Source: Pseudoalteromonas sp. SMS1 (GTDB taxonomy: Bacteria; Pseudomonadota; Gammaproteobacteria; Enterobacterales; Alteromonadaceae). From it: a stretch of DNA of 64,000 nucleotides. Every line of letters begins with the position of its first letter. Within the stretch, counting starts at the first letter, position 1. Shown piece by piece: positions 18,976 through 28,293 of this stretch. Made by a program: the position numbers and the translations under genes. Location: the NCBI RefSeq assembly GCF_021530565.1, contig NZ_JAKGBI010000005.1, positions 248,001 through 312,000 on the forward strand, in the 5' to 3' direction. The notes under the pieces were generated by a model, which saw nothing but the letters and a program-made list of their open reading frames with translations, was not told the origin of the DNA and searched no databases.

Positions 18976-19231
18976 TCAATAAATTGTGTCTAATCCATGC
19001 CTTTCAGTCCAAGCTTGCTTCCCACTACGTGCATACATGTATACGGTTACTTGGAGAAAAACACACGACATACTACGCATCCCTGTGTATCGCTCTTATC
19101 TCAGCAATCCATTGCCTAGATCGAACATAAAATGGGTTACCCATATACGGACAGTTTGGCCACCCTCCCGTTCCCATACAATTCGCCCTAAAACTGGTCA
19201 ATGCAATAAAAAGTAGGGAAGAGCAATACAG
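18976..19231 (-). other. Intergenic stretch with protein-like minus-strand frames
   Basis: The 627-base gap 18896-19522 holds no convincing gene. On the minus strand two adjacent open stretches in different frames, 19231-19073 (containing GWPNCPYMGNPFYVRSRQW) and about 19071-18976 (containing MYARSGKQAWTERHG), read like protein. Neither has a proper start or a known family. This may be a decayed gene or a dispersed intergenic repeat. The rest of the gap is AT-rich, with an inverted repeat GGCGTGT/ACACGCC near 19470-19503. Confidence 0.3.
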
Positions 19232-19522
19232 TTAGCAACATTAGAAAATATGAGCTTTTATAACCACACAACCACCAGTTATAGCACCTCATCCGCAAGA
19301 AAATGTATTTGCTAACGGGCACCAAACTTAGCAATTAGCATGGGAATTTTTCTTACCAGATAAAAACAAAGAAAAACACAAAAAATCATTAAATTAATAA
19401 GTTACAACTTTTCAGGCATGGTTAGGGAGCACGATGAATTAATTAATTTTGAACTTTTTATGTTTCTGTTAGGCGTGTGATTAAAGTCTAAAAAACCAAC
19501 ACGCCACAAAAACAAAACGAAA

Positions 19523-22114
19523 TTAAGTGTGCGCTTTTCCATTGTAAAAGAGCACCGTAGGGTCAGAATAATTTGGTACATCATCATAGCTAAATACCGC
19601 ATAGTATTTGTCTAAGTTCGGATTACCAAAGTTGTCCAATGTATATTCATCCTTACCACCATACAACTTGACTCCATCAAAAGGAGAGCGCGGGGGATGA
19701 AAACGGTTACGCACCACAAAACAACCTACAAAATCTTCATCATCAGGATTTTGCCATGTCAATTTCACAACCCCCCCTTCAACTTGGGCCACCAATGATT
19801 GAGGGGCATCTAATGGGTGTTTGCGACGATTAATGTAGCCAATTTTTAATTCCCCAGGGTGTTGATCCTGGCAAGCTGTCCAATTGACTAATGCGTTTGT
19901 CGCTTGCGATTCTGAAGTCGCACGTATAATAAAGTAAAATGGTGAATGCGCCTGATGAAGCCGCTCTAAGGCTTGTAAACTGTAACTGTCGAAAATAAAG
20001 TGGTGTTCAGCACGCTCTTTAAGCTGCTCATTGCTCACCTCATAGCCAATATATTCTATTTTCTGTCTTTGCTTTACTGCTTGAAAGTCGACATCCTGTA
20101 GCTCGACCAACTCAATGGTAAAACGCACATCTTTGGCACTGGCAATGCTATTGCAGCTGCGCAGTGTCAGGCATGCATGTGTAAACACCGTTTTTTCAAT
20201 GGGTAAATCTGCATTCAGAGCAAATGCCATTTGACCATATACGATTTCTCCCGCCTCATCGAAACCTGATGCCAATCGGTTTTCAGCAACATGTTCTTTA
20301 AAAATGGTATTGCATCGTGTTGGACTCAGCGTGAGTAGCTTTTCAGGCACTTGGTATACCAGTTCCAAGTTCGGCCGATAGTGCAAACCACTACCAAATG
20401 GGCCGTATCCGATGTCAAATTGCATCACTTGCGAGTCGTTACCAAGAGGTAAAGTTTTCGGCCCTTGCAGTCGTAGTAAGAGCGAATTTTTTGCCACCAG
20501 CTCTGTAAGCAACGTTCTTTCCACACCATTAAATAACCATTTCATCCAGATCCCTTGGGTCACTTTATCTGACTCAAAAGTCTGTCCTAGGGTGTGCAAA
20601 GGTTTCGCTTCACTCACTTCTTTAAAATCATAAAGATCAGTAATGCTCTGCGCATCCAAGATAGCAACGGACCATTCTCCATATTTTTCTATCTTGGCGG
20701 CCACGCGATTCATCGGATACAAGAAGAATTCAGCCCGTTCGATTTGAGCACCACTTTCCAAGCTACTCAAGTCAAACTGCACGACGCCTATACTCACACC
20801 GCGTTTCTTATCAACGCCAATGAACATGGAGTTATAACCAAAATGCTCTTTATTTTTGCTTAAGTAGTTTTCAGACAAATAGCCAACCACCTCCTTTGAA
20901 GGAAACAGCGTACGCGCACTTTGGTGACGCGCCAAATGGGTTTTAAGTCTCAACTCTGGACTAAATGGCGACTTAATTTTGGTCACCTTGTCTACGGCGC
21001 GAATGTTGTAAAAATAGCTTTGCCCGCTATTCAATTGAGAATCTGTAAAAGACAAAGATTTCGTAATCGCAATCAGACTTTCTTCCCCGCAGGGACTCTT
21101 ATTATTTTCACTTCGATACAATTCAAAATAGATGTCATCTCTTTCTGCATACTCCCATTCCAATTCAACCCCCTCATGATCCACTGACTTAATCGTAAAA
21201 TTAGCCACTCTTTGTGGTGCAAGTGGTGAGTAGTTAATGGCTTCACTCAATGCGTGCAACACAGCAGGAATATTCTCAGCCACACTTTCTGACATGTTTT
21301 TCATGTAGTCAGGAATATTTCGTGTGCCGACTTCAACGACTGTTGCAATAATGCCCTTGCGATAATAGTACTCACGGCCACTGCCATGAATAAGCTGAGC
21401 TGGCGGCTTGCCACGATGAATGCCATACTGCCGACCAGTTACTTTTTTAATTTCATGGTTCATATTGGCGCACAAGATATTCAGATCTGCACCTTCAATT
21501 TCAACTTCGTGATTAAACTTATGGGCAGGGAAAAACACATTACCTTGAGAGTGATAATCAAGCGCAATACGAATATTGTCATGACTTTGTACAAAGTCTC
21601 GGATAGCACACGTTTCAGGTTCAGAAAATGCATGTGGGCCACCGTAGGTATTGGACCCTGTATTTTGATTACGCATAAACTTTGCATCAAAATTACGATT
21701 CAAATCGACCCCAAAAGTGCCATCGCCATTGTTACGACGATTTTTACGCCAAAACGAAAAGTGATTGCGTGAATACTCAAACCCATCAGGATTTAAGCAG
21801 GGCACCATATACAGCGTGTTACGTGTAAGTGCGGTCTGTAACTTAGGGTTAAATCTATAATTATCAATTACATACTCAATAAACTTGAGTGCCAACTCAT
21901 TACCAATCCACTCTCGAGCATGGATCGAACCTGTATATAAAAGTGCCGGCTTATCATCTGCATAGGTAACATCCAATGACACCGTCACCAACATAATCGG
22001 TCGCCCTTCCCAAGTCTCTCCAATGCTTTGCAAGCGTATTAAATGTGGATGTGCATTCATGGCGCATTGCAGCGCATCGATGGTGTCTTGGTAAGAAGCG
22101 TATTGAATTTTCAT
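19523..22114 (-). CDS. M14 zinc carboxypeptidase with C-terminal accessory domains
   Basis: 863 residues. The catalytic M14 domain (about 1-290) is complete: zinc ligands in SIHAREWIGNE (HxxE) and the His of LDYHSQGNVFF, substrate-binding NPDGFEYSR and DLNRNFD, and the general base Glu in TVVEVGTRN. Then comes a fibronectin-III-like segment (about 310-400), a DNRLRE-like beta domain with VGVVQFDLSSL-type strands (400-550), a second similar region and a final Fn3-like domain (about 775-855). No signal peptide is seen, which is unusual for such a modular carboxypeptidase. It is last in an operon with two ATP-grasp ligases (74-base gap), suggesting it processes their product or precursor. Enzyme class sure, role inferred. 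Confidence 0.88.
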   Translation of the reverse strand: MKIQYASYQDTIDALQCAMNAHPHLIRLQSIGETWEGRPIMLVTVSLDVTYADDKPALLYTGSIHAREWIGNELALKFIEYVIDNYRFNPKLQTALTRNTLYMVPCLNPDGFEYSRNHFSFWRKNRRNNGDGTFGVDLNRNFDAKFMRNQNTGSNTYGGPHAFSEPETCAIRDFVQSHDNIRIALDYHSQGNVFFPAHKFNHEVEIEGADLNILCANMNHEIKKVTGRQYGIHRGKPPAQLIHGSGREYYYRKGIIATVVEVGTRNIPDYMKNMSESVAENIPAVLHALSEAINYSPLAPQRVANFTIKSVDHEGVELEWEYAERDDIYFELYRSENNKSPCGEESLIAITKSLSFTDSQLNSGQSYFYNIRAVDKVTKIKSPFSPELRLKTHLARHQSARTLFPSKEVVGYLSENYLSKNKEHFGYNSMFIGVDKKRGVSIGVVQFDLSSLESGAQIERAEFFLYPMNRVAAKIEKYGEWSVAILDAQSITDLYDFKEVSEAKPLHTLGQTFESDKVTQGIWMKWLFNGVERTLLTELVAKNSLLLRLQGPKTLPLGNDSQVMQFDIGYGPFGSGLHYRPNLELVYQVPEKLLTLSPTRCNTIFKEHVAENRLASGFDEAGEIVYGQMAFALNADLPIEKTVFTHACLTLRSCNSIASAKDVRFTIELVELQDVDFQAVKQRQKIEYIGYEVSNEQLKERAEHHFIFDSYSLQALERLHQAHSPFYFIIRATSESQATNALVNWTACQDQHPGELKIGYINRRKHPLDAPQSLVAQVEGGVVKLTWQNPDDEDFVGCFVVRNRFHPPRSPFDGVKLYGGKDEYTLDNFGNPNLDKYYAVFSYDDVPNYSDPTVLFYNGKAHT

Positions 22115-22188
22115 CTAGGTTGGCTCTCAGTCTCGCTCAAAGCGACAGCTTCTGGCTGCCGCTTTGATTAATTACAGGGGTTAAAAGG

Positions 22189-23571
22189 CTAGTGGATATG
22201 CGCTACGTGGCTTTGCCAATACTCGACAATTTTTTCGAGTTTTTTATCTTTGAGGTTTTTTACAACACACAGCTTTTGCGGATCGGTATTGAGCGCTTCA
22301 ACAACACCATGGGCACCAAATGTGGACATAATATCGTCTAACATTTTTTCCCCAATACCTTTCACATTGTTTAAGATTGCACGGATCTGCTCTTCATCAA
22401 AAGTCGGTGCCTGATAACTGTTTAAATCACTCCCTGACTCATCGCTAGCAGGTATTGGCTGTAACATTTTTGCTTCGACCGTTTTTGCTCTAAATACAAA
22501 ATTATCTTGCAAGTTCCATATCTCACTTGGCCATTCTTCACCGTGTTTTAGCTGCGTATCCAGAATAGGAAAGTGTTGTTCATCCATTTGACTGAACACC
22601 TCTCCAACATCTTGGCTCGGTATGTAAGCTGAAAACCCGATATGACGCATAGTGCGTAACATACGCGAATCAATTTTGCCGAGCTCTTCCCAGTTATAGA
22701 GCGGGATCGTTGGCTTTCTGAAGTAGCCATGCGATAACAACCACATTAGATACTGACCAATCCAATCTCGGATATAAGGAAACGCGGCAAACGCCGTCGC
22801 ACACTCCAAAATACGCAGCTTGCCATCTTTACCTAACGCGATATCACAAGCCCAATATTCAGCATTGGCTGCTTTCGATGCCGCAGTCGCCAATTTGAGC
22901 ACTGATTTAGGCACTGCTTGATAGTCCATGCTGCCCCCTTGGCTGGTATTTGTTAGCCATTCACCTTCCGGAGGACGACGCCAAAAAGCACAGACAGGCT
23001 TGTGTCCAATTAACATCACACGTATATCAGCTTCCATTGGCACAAAGTCTTGCACATATACAGGGTAATAACGCTTTTCACCAAGTAAACTCTTCGCTTC
23101 CTCAAAACTATCTACTTTATGCACAAAATAACCACCGTAGTTAGATGGACCATAAGAGCGCTTGATGATTTTGGGGTACTGTGCTGTAGACAAATACTGC
23201 TGCGCTTTTTCAGGAATATAGAAAATTTCGGTGTGTGGGGCTGGCAATTTATATTTGCGACAAAAATGCGTGACATTTTCTTTTGATTTATTTGAAAACT
23301 GGCTATCTAAAGACGGTAAAAAGCGCACATCTGGTAAAGCTCGTGCAATGTCCCTGAAGGTTTCATAGGCCGTTGCCGGGATATTCCCAATCAGGACATC
23401 TATTTTCTTGCGCTTTACTTCAGCAATAAAGCGCGCCTTATCATTACCCCAATGATAAACCACAGTCTCAATCTTATCGGGCCAACCTTTAAAATTAGAC
23501 TTGTCGAAAAAGCGAAGTACATAATCTAAATACAATAATCCAATTTTTGGAAGTTTCGTTTGTGTTGTCAT
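22189..23571 (-). CDS. ATP-grasp ligase with C-terminal helix-hairpin-helix-like tail
   Basis: 460 residues. An N-terminal pre-ATP-grasp domain (1-110) is followed by a RimK-like ATP-grasp fold: PKIIKRSYGPSNYGG (nucleotide-binding lysines), YVQDFVPMEADIRVM and NTSQGGSMDY. The usual metal-binding E-x-N near the end reads ILECATAF, so the Asn is replaced. The last ~75 residues (IRAILNNVKGIGEKMLDDI, then VVKNLKDKKLEKIVEYW) resemble tandem helix-hairpin-helix elements as in UvrC or RuvA, an odd fusion to a ligase. ATP-grasp enzymes join a carboxylate to an amine using ATP. The start lies four bases after the stop of the upstream ATP-grasp gene, indicating translational coupling. Substrate unknown. 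Confidence 0.82.
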   Translation of the reverse strand: MTTQTKLPKIGLLYLDYVLRFFDKSNFKGWPDKIETVVYHWGNDKARFIAEVKRKKIDVLIGNIPATAYETFRDIARALPDVRFLPSLDSQFSNKSKENVTHFCRKYKLPAPHTEIFYIPEKAQQYLSTAQYPKIIKRSYGPSNYGGYFVHKVDSFEEAKSLLGEKRYYPVYVQDFVPMEADIRVMLIGHKPVCAFWRRPPEGEWLTNTSQGGSMDYQAVPKSVLKLATAASKAANAEYWACDIALGKDGKLRILECATAFAAFPYIRDWIGQYLMWLLSHGYFRKPTIPLYNWEELGKIDSRMLRTMRHIGFSAYIPSQDVGEVFSQMDEQHFPILDTQLKHGEEWPSEIWNLQDNFVFRAKTVEAKMLQPIPASDESGSDLNSYQAPTFDEEQIRAILNNVKGIGEKMLDDIMSTFGAHGVVEALNTDPQKLCVVKNLKDKKLEKIVEYWQSHVAHIH

Positions 23572-23575
23572 AGCA

Positions 23576-24523
23576 TTAAGCCACCTTGACTGATTGGAAG
23601 GAAGTTTTCTTTGCCACTGTTTTTTCGATCAAATTGGCCATGGCTTGGATCTTTATTTGATTGAACATGATCCCAAGTTGTTCTTGTTCAGGTGTTGCAA
23701 ATGCCGGAATGGTATTGACTTCGAGTACCACGTACTGCTCTCGCTCGCGATCATAGATCAGATCAACACCTGCGATTTCTAACCCCAGAGTCTCGGTTGC
23801 ACGCAATGCTAACTCTACGACTTCATCATTGGCTTCTCGAACAAATACAGTGCCACCACTGGTTACATTGGTTTTCCAATCATCCTTGGGGGCTTTTCTA
23901 CCGTAACATCCAACAAATTCACCATCGACAACGTCGACACGAAAATCTGTATTGTCGTAATTGATAAACCTTTCAACATAGAAATAGCGTAAATCGGTGC
24001 GACTTAAAAAAGGCATAATCATATCAAGGGCTTGTTCACCTTCAATTTTCACAATGCCAACGCCACCCCAGCCGTCAGTAGGTTTATAAACAAGCTTGCC
24101 ACCAAAATCATGCAATGCAGCACGCAGTCCAGCCATATCATTTTTGTGACAAAGCCTATAATCCGGTGTACAAATACCATGGCTATTTAACAAATGAGCG
24201 GTGCGAAACTTATCTTCTGCCAAAGCAAATGCACGATAATTATTGAGCGTTGGGATCGTTTCATTCAACGTTTCATAAAGGTATAACTGATACTGAGTTT
24301 GCTGGCCCGCGTTGTAACTCAAAAACGCATCCAACTGCGCCATTGCCACCCCATTGCACTCAATACCGCCGTCTCGCGCTCTAGCATCACGTAAGTTGAG
24401 ACCTGTACTGGCTAAGATCCCACGCTCGGCAAGCGCGTGCACCAATTGCTGTTCAATTTCTTTTCCTCCGCCATTTTCGTACATCCAAATCCCAACATGA
24501 GGCGCCTGCGATACGGCTGTCAT
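23576..24523 (-). CDS. RimK-like ATP-grasp ligase
   Basis: 315 residues. The pre-ATP-grasp region (1-105) is followed by an ATP-grasp fold with KLVYKPTDGWGGVGIVKIE (glycine-rich loop and Lys), YVERFINYDNTDFRVDVV, KTNVTSGG and the intact metal motif VLEVNTIPAF (ExN). It most resembles RimK-type amino-acid or peptide ligases, which form amide or peptide bonds with ATP. It is first in the operon with the second ATP-grasp gene and the M14 carboxypeptidase. The start ATG at 24523 is preceded by AAGGAGAT on the minus strand, an excellent Shine-Dalgarno. Product unknown; a peptide-like metabolite or a protein tail modification are both possible. Confidence 0.87.
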   Translation of the reverse strand: MTAVSQAPHVGIWMYENGGGKEIEQQLVHALAERGILASTGLNLRDARARDGGIECNGVAMAQLDAFLSYNAGQQTQYQLYLYETLNETIPTLNNYRAFALAEDKFRTAHLLNSHGICTPDYRLCHKNDMAGLRAALHDFGGKLVYKPTDGWGGVGIVKIEGEQALDMIMPFLSRTDLRYFYVERFINYDNTDFRVDVVDGEFVGCYGRKAPKDDWKTNVTSGGTVFVREANDEVVELALRATETLGLEIAGVDLIYDREREQYVVLEVNTIPAFATPEQEQLGIMFNQIKIQAMANLIEKTVAKKTSFQSVKVA

Positions 24524-24564
24524 AGAATATCTCCTTGGTTTTAAAATAGGTGCTTAATCTTTGA

Positions 24565-24599
24565 ACTGTCACAGTAGTTAAGAACATCTGTGTGACAGT
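24565..24599. promoter_or_regulatory. 9-bp inverted repeat between divergent ligase and peptidase genes
   Basis: ACTGTCACA (24565-24573) and TGTGACAGT (24591-24599) are perfect reverse complements 17 bases apart, in the 180-base region shared by the ATP-grasp operon and the M20 peptidase gene. A good candidate operator controlling both directions. The TGTGA/TCACA halves recall CRP sites, but orientation and spacing differ from the CRP consensus. Confidence 0.5.
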
Positions 24600-24703
24600 A
24601 TTTTGATCCTTTTAATGATCTGAAAACTGTTCATAAAAGCTTCACTGAACTGCAACCGAAAAACGCCACGATGAGGCCAAACCTTAGCAGGGAGAAGATT
24701 AAG

Positions 24704-25831
24704 ATGAATCTAGACTATGCAGAATTAGCAGAGTTAATACGCTGTAACTCACACAGTAAAAACAAAACAGGCGTAGATCGACATGGCGAGCAAATGATCG
24801 CGTTAATAGAACCAATGGGGTTTTCATTGACGCGTTATCAAAGAGAGCATATCGGTGATCACTTGTTCTTTCGTTCTGCTCGCGGCAGTGGCAAACGGAT
24901 CCTGTTACTTGGACACTTAGACACGGTTTTCCCCGACGGCACATTTACAGAGTTTCAAGAAGATGACACCTATGTATACGGGCCTGGGGTGTGTGATATG
25001 AAAGGCGGCAATTGGGTTGCACTGAACGTCTTGAGAAACCTAAAAAGTCAGTTTGGTCAATTGGAAAATGTGGATTGGCTACTTGTCAGCGATGAAGAGA
25101 TTGGCAGTGATGACAGCCAATCCCTAACCCAAAAAATTGCAAAGCATTATGATGCTTGTTTCGTCTTTGAAGCCGCCGGGAAAGATCATGAACTGGTTGT
25201 TGCACGAAAAGGCATCGCTACCTATCACATTACCGTCACGGGTAAACCTGCGCATGCAGGGAATCACTATCGAGATGGGATTGATGCTAATTTCGCCATG
25301 GCCAATATGTTAATTGAAATGACCTCATTAACCGACCTTAAAAAAGGCAGCACTGTCAACGTGGGAAAAGTACAGGGTGGCATTGGTGCCAATACGATTT
25401 CAGGTAAAGCGACTTTGCAAGTTGAGGCAAGATTTACCAATCAAGCGGAGCAACTGCGTTTATTGGAAGGCATCGAGAACATCTGTATGGCAATTGAGAT
25501 CACGGGTGTCACAGTCGATATTCAAGGTGGTTTACAGCGTACCGTCATGGCCCCCACCGAAGCGCAGCAAACGCTGTTACGCTCAATCAATGAGATTCTT
25601 GGCCAGAGTTTACCTGTTGAACATCGCGGCGGGGTGTCTGATGCAAATACCGCCGCTTCAACAGGTACCGCAACGTTGGACGGCTTTGGGCCCTATGGAG
25701 ACGGTGACCATACGATGAATGAACGCGCGCTAAAATCAAGTTTTGAGCTTCGTATTCAGCAGATGACCGCAATTCTATCGCATCTATGTTACCGCCCGCA
25801 ACAGGTCAAACACACTGTCGGGCATGTGTAA
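24704..25831 (+). CDS. M20-family metallopeptidase (CPG2/ArgE-like)
   Basis: 375 residues with start at 24704, where AGGGAGAAG lies about ten bases upstream; an in-frame ATG at 24671 would add eleven residues without a better site. The M20 di-zinc site is complete: HLDTVFP, GVCDMKGG, SDEEIGSDDS (catalytic Glu), FEAAGKDHE and the last ligand in GDGDHTMNE. A dimerisation domain interrupts the catalytic domain (about 170-285, starting PAHAGNHYRDGIDANFA). Members remove C-terminal Glu or acyl groups from small peptides in the cytoplasm. No signal peptide. Divergent from the ATP-grasp operon, so probably part of the same pathway. Convergent with mutM. Confidence 0.9.
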   Translation: MNLDYAELAELIRCNSHSKNKTGVDRHGEQMIALIEPMGFSLTRYQREHIGDHLFFRSARGSGKRILLLGHLDTVFPDGTFTEFQEDDTYVYGPGVCDMKGGNWVALNVLRNLKSQFGQLENVDWLLVSDEEIGSDDSQSLTQKIAKHYDACFVFEAAGKDHELVVARKGIATYHITVTGKPAHAGNHYRDGIDANFAMANMLIEMTSLTDLKKGSTVNVGKVQGGIGANTISGKATLQVEARFTNQAEQLRLLEGIENICMAIEITGVTVDIQGGLQRTVMAPTEAQQTLLRSINEILGQSLPVEHRGGVSDANTAASTGTATLDGFGPYGDGDHTMNERALKSSFELRIQQMTAILSHLCYRPQQVKHTVGHV

Positions 25832-25841
25832 TATGAAGCTG

Positions 25842-26651
25842 TCAGCGCTGGCACTTTTTACAATAAATTGTGCTGCGTTGACCTAACCGAATCTCCTGTA
25901 ATTCGGCACCACACTGCACACAAGGCTCACCTTTTCTGCCATATACCAACAACTCTTGCGCAAAGTATCCGGGCTTGCCATCACTTTGTGCAAAATCTTT
26001 TAGCGTTGTACCGCCTTGCAATATTGCGGCAGCTAGCGTGTCTTTAATAATCGGTGTCAATTTTTGGTAACGCGCCAGAGAAATTTTACCCGCTTCTCGT
26101 TTCGGGTGAATGCCCGCTTTGAATAAGGACTCATTGGCATAAATATTACCCACACCAACGACGACATGGTTATCCATGATAAACTGCTTCACTGCCACCT
26201 TTTTACCCCGGCTGCATTCGTAGAGGTGCTTGGCATCAAAATCATCTGTCAGCGGTTCCGGCCCCAGCTTAGCAAAAACTGTATGTGCTTCACCGGGCGA
26301 TTGCCATAAAAACGCCCCAAATCGACGCGGATCATTCAGTCTTAATGCCAGTCCATTGTCGAAAAGCAATTCGACGTGATCATGTTTTTTCAATGGCTCT
26401 GACTGCTCGACAACACGCAAACTGCCTGACATACCCAAATGCAAAATGGCACTGCCCACCTTGCTTTCTAATAAAAGGTACTTAGCTCTGCGATGCACTG
26501 CGTCAATTGTTTTTCCGCACAATCGCTGCACATCTTCAGGCACTGGCCAACGTAAACGCCCGTTGTGTATACGTACTTCCGTAACCACTTTTTGTTTAAT
26601 GTGGGGCTCAATCCCCTGTCGACTGACTTCGACCTCTGGTAATTCAGGCAT
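25842..26651 (-). CDS. mutM: Formamidopyrimidine-DNA glycosylase MutM/Fpg
   Basis: 269 residues, standard length. It begins [13 protein letters not shown] (catalytic Pro1 and Glu2 after Met removal), has the void-filling/helix-two-turn-helix region with [13 protein letters not shown], and ends with the zinc finger CVQCGAEL...YCKKCQR. It excises 8-oxoguanine and formamidopyrimidines and nicks the strand by beta/delta elimination. In E. coli mutM sits beside rpmG; here the hypothetical gene at 26654, ppaC and an AraC gene separate them. The hypothetical gene upstream ends two bases before the mutM start, so the two are likely cotranscribed. Confidence 0.98.
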   Translation of the reverse strand: MPELPEVEVSRQGIEPHIKQKVVTEVRIHNGRLRWPVPEDVQRLCGKTIDAVHRRAKYLLLESKVGSAILHLGMSGSLRVVEQSEPLKKHDHVELLFDNGLALRLNDPRRFGAFLWQSPGEAHTVFAKLGPEPLTDDFDAKHLYECSRGKKVAVKQFIMDNHVVVGVGNIYANESLFKAGIHPKREAGKISLARYQKLTPIIKDTLAAAILQGGTTLKDFAQSDGKPGYFAQELLVYGRKGEPCVQCGAELQEIRLGQRSTIYCKKCQR

Positions 26652-26653
26652 AA

Positions 26654-27145
26654 CTACACTTCTATCGGTTTAAATAATTGCCGTGCTTGCTGCGCGCTCA
26701 ATTGCAACCAGCGTTGGCTGCGTTTGGCAAACAGTACGTAGTACCCATTTACTTGATATAGCTGGTAACTGAGTGGAAGTTCTTCTGCAGCTAACCAAAA
26801 TGTCGCCACAGATACCGCTTGCTCAGCACTCACCTGTGGAGGGCTGATCATCTCTAATTCACTGCTTTGCCAAAGCGTAACAATGTCGACCAAGTCTTGC
26901 TCGGTGTAAACTTGCTGACCATCACTGGGGAGCTCGGATTCTATACGCCATGATGTCCCAATACGTTCAATTTTGACGCCGGGATATGCCAATGCCAATA
27001 CAAAACTTTGCTCTGGCAATACCAATACACTGCCCAATTCTTCCTCTGACGGGTTTAACTTGTGATGTAGTCCATTTAAGAAAAAGATCATGATGAGCAT
27101 GGAAAAGATCACTACATTGTTCCATGCTTTTCGGCTCAACCCCAT
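26654..27145 (-). CDS. Single-pass membrane protein upstream of mutM, unknown
   Basis: 163 residues with start at 27145 ([15 protein letters not shown]), chosen because GGAG lies six bases before the ATG; an ATG seven codons upstream has no such site. One N-terminal membrane helix (about 8-24, [16 protein letters not shown]) is followed by a ~135-residue domain that would face the periplasm, with mixed alpha/beta character and ending [16 protein letters not shown]. No recognised family. Its stop is two bases from the mutM start, suggesting coexpression, though a repair role is not implied. Confidence 0.72.
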   Translation of the reverse strand: MGLSRKAWNNVVIFSMLIMIFFLNGLHHKLNPSEEELGSVLVLPEQSFVLALAYPGVKIERIGTSWRIESELPSDGQQVYTEQDLVDIVTLWQSSELEMISPPQVSAEQAVSVATFWLAAEELPLSYQLYQVNGYYVLFAKRSQRWLQLSAQQARQLFKPIEV

Positions 27146-27364
27146 ACAAGCTCCAATGGTACTCATTGTGATGTTATTTAGATCACTCTACTATACCTTA
27201 CTCTGGGTATGACAACAGCCGAAAGCTGCAAAAAACCCTACGTTTTATAGCAGTATCCAAATAGGTAAGACTATTTGTTAAGATCCAAAATACCGGTTTG
27301 ATGCTGTATTAATGTACTTAATTTTTGCTAAAATAGATGCCAAAATTTTTTGAGGAGTCCGTCA

Positions 27365-28285
27365 ATGGCAATATATGTAGTGGGTCATAAAATCCCAGAT
27401 TCAGATTCAATTTGTGGTGCAATCGCACTTGCTTACCTTAAAAACCAAATCGGTGAAGAAGCAATCCCGACACGTCTAGGGGATGTATCGCCAGAAACAC
27501 AATTTATTCTGGATCGTTTTGGCTTTGAAGCGCCAGAGCTAAAAATGAGCTACGCTGGCGAAGATGTATATATTGTCGACCATACCGAAAAGACGCAAGC
27601 ACCTGACGACATTGATGAAGCAACGGTTGTTGGTGTTGTGGACCACCACAAATTAGGCGACCTAACAACATCTACCCCACTTGAGTGTTGGATCCGTCCT
27701 GTAGGCTGTAGTAACACGATTATCAAGATGATGTACGACTTCTACAGTGTTGAGATCCCTAAAGACATCGCAGGTCTTATGCTAGGCGCGATTCTATCTG
27801 ACACCGTCATCTTCAAGTCTCCAACGTGTACCACAGCAGACATAAAGTGTGTTGAAGTACTGGCTGAAATCGCAGGAATCGAAGATTATAAAGCGTTCGG
27901 TATGGAGATGTTTAAAGTGAAGTCAGCGGTTGAAGGCACACCTGCACGTGACTTGGTTATGCGTGACTTTAAAGACTTCAATATGAATGGTAACTTAGTT
28001 GGTATTGGTCAATTAGAAGTTATTGATCTAGCAGTATTTGACGAAATCAAAGCGGATCTGGAAGCTGACATCGCCAAACTAAAAGAAGAAGGTGGTCGTC
28101 ACTCTGTGCTATTGCTGCTTACAGATATTATGAAAGAAGGTTCTCAAATGCTGATCGCTTCCGATAATGAAGGCATCATTGAACAAGCATACGGTCAAGC
28201 CCCTGAACAAAGTCGAGTATGGCTTGACGGTGTACTGAGCCGTAAAAAGCAAGTCGTTCCGCCGCTGCAAGACGCATTTGCATAA
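27365..28285 (+). CDS. ppaC: Manganese-dependent inorganic pyrophosphatase (family II)
   Basis: 306 residues with start at 27365 (MAIYVVGHKIPDSDS), preceded by GAGGAG eight bases upstream; longer in-frame starts have no such site. DHH-superfamily motifs are clear: GHKIPDSDSICGAI, VDHTE, the DHH core VVDHHKLGDL, SDTVIFKSPT, and the substrate-binding RHSVLLLLTD and SRKKQVVPPL in the C-terminal domain. It hydrolyses pyrophosphate to drive biosynthesis in the cytoplasm and uses Mn or Co. No CBS/DRTGG regulatory insertion is present. A strong terminator hairpin follows ten bases after the stop. Confidence 0.97.
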   Translation: MAIYVVGHKIPDSDSICGAIALAYLKNQIGEEAIPTRLGDVSPETQFILDRFGFEAPELKMSYAGEDVYIVDHTEKTQAPDDIDEATVVGVVDHHKLGDLTTSTPLECWIRPVGCSNTIIKMMYDFYSVEIPKDIAGLMLGAILSDTVIFKSPTCTTADIKCVEVLAEIAGIEDYKAFGMEMFKVKSAVEGTPARDLVMRDFKDFNMNGNLVGIGQLEVIDLAVFDEIKADLEADIAKLKEEGGRHSVLLLLTDIMKEGSQMLIASDNEGIIEQAYGQAPEQSRVWLDGVLSRKKQVVPPLQDAFA

Positions 28286-28293
28286 GCGTTGAA

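Noticed and set aside
18986..19216. 76-codon plus-strand open frame in the comM-side gap
   Set aside because: Low-complexity, basic and without a start signal. The opposite strand looks more protein-like, so this is probably its shadow.
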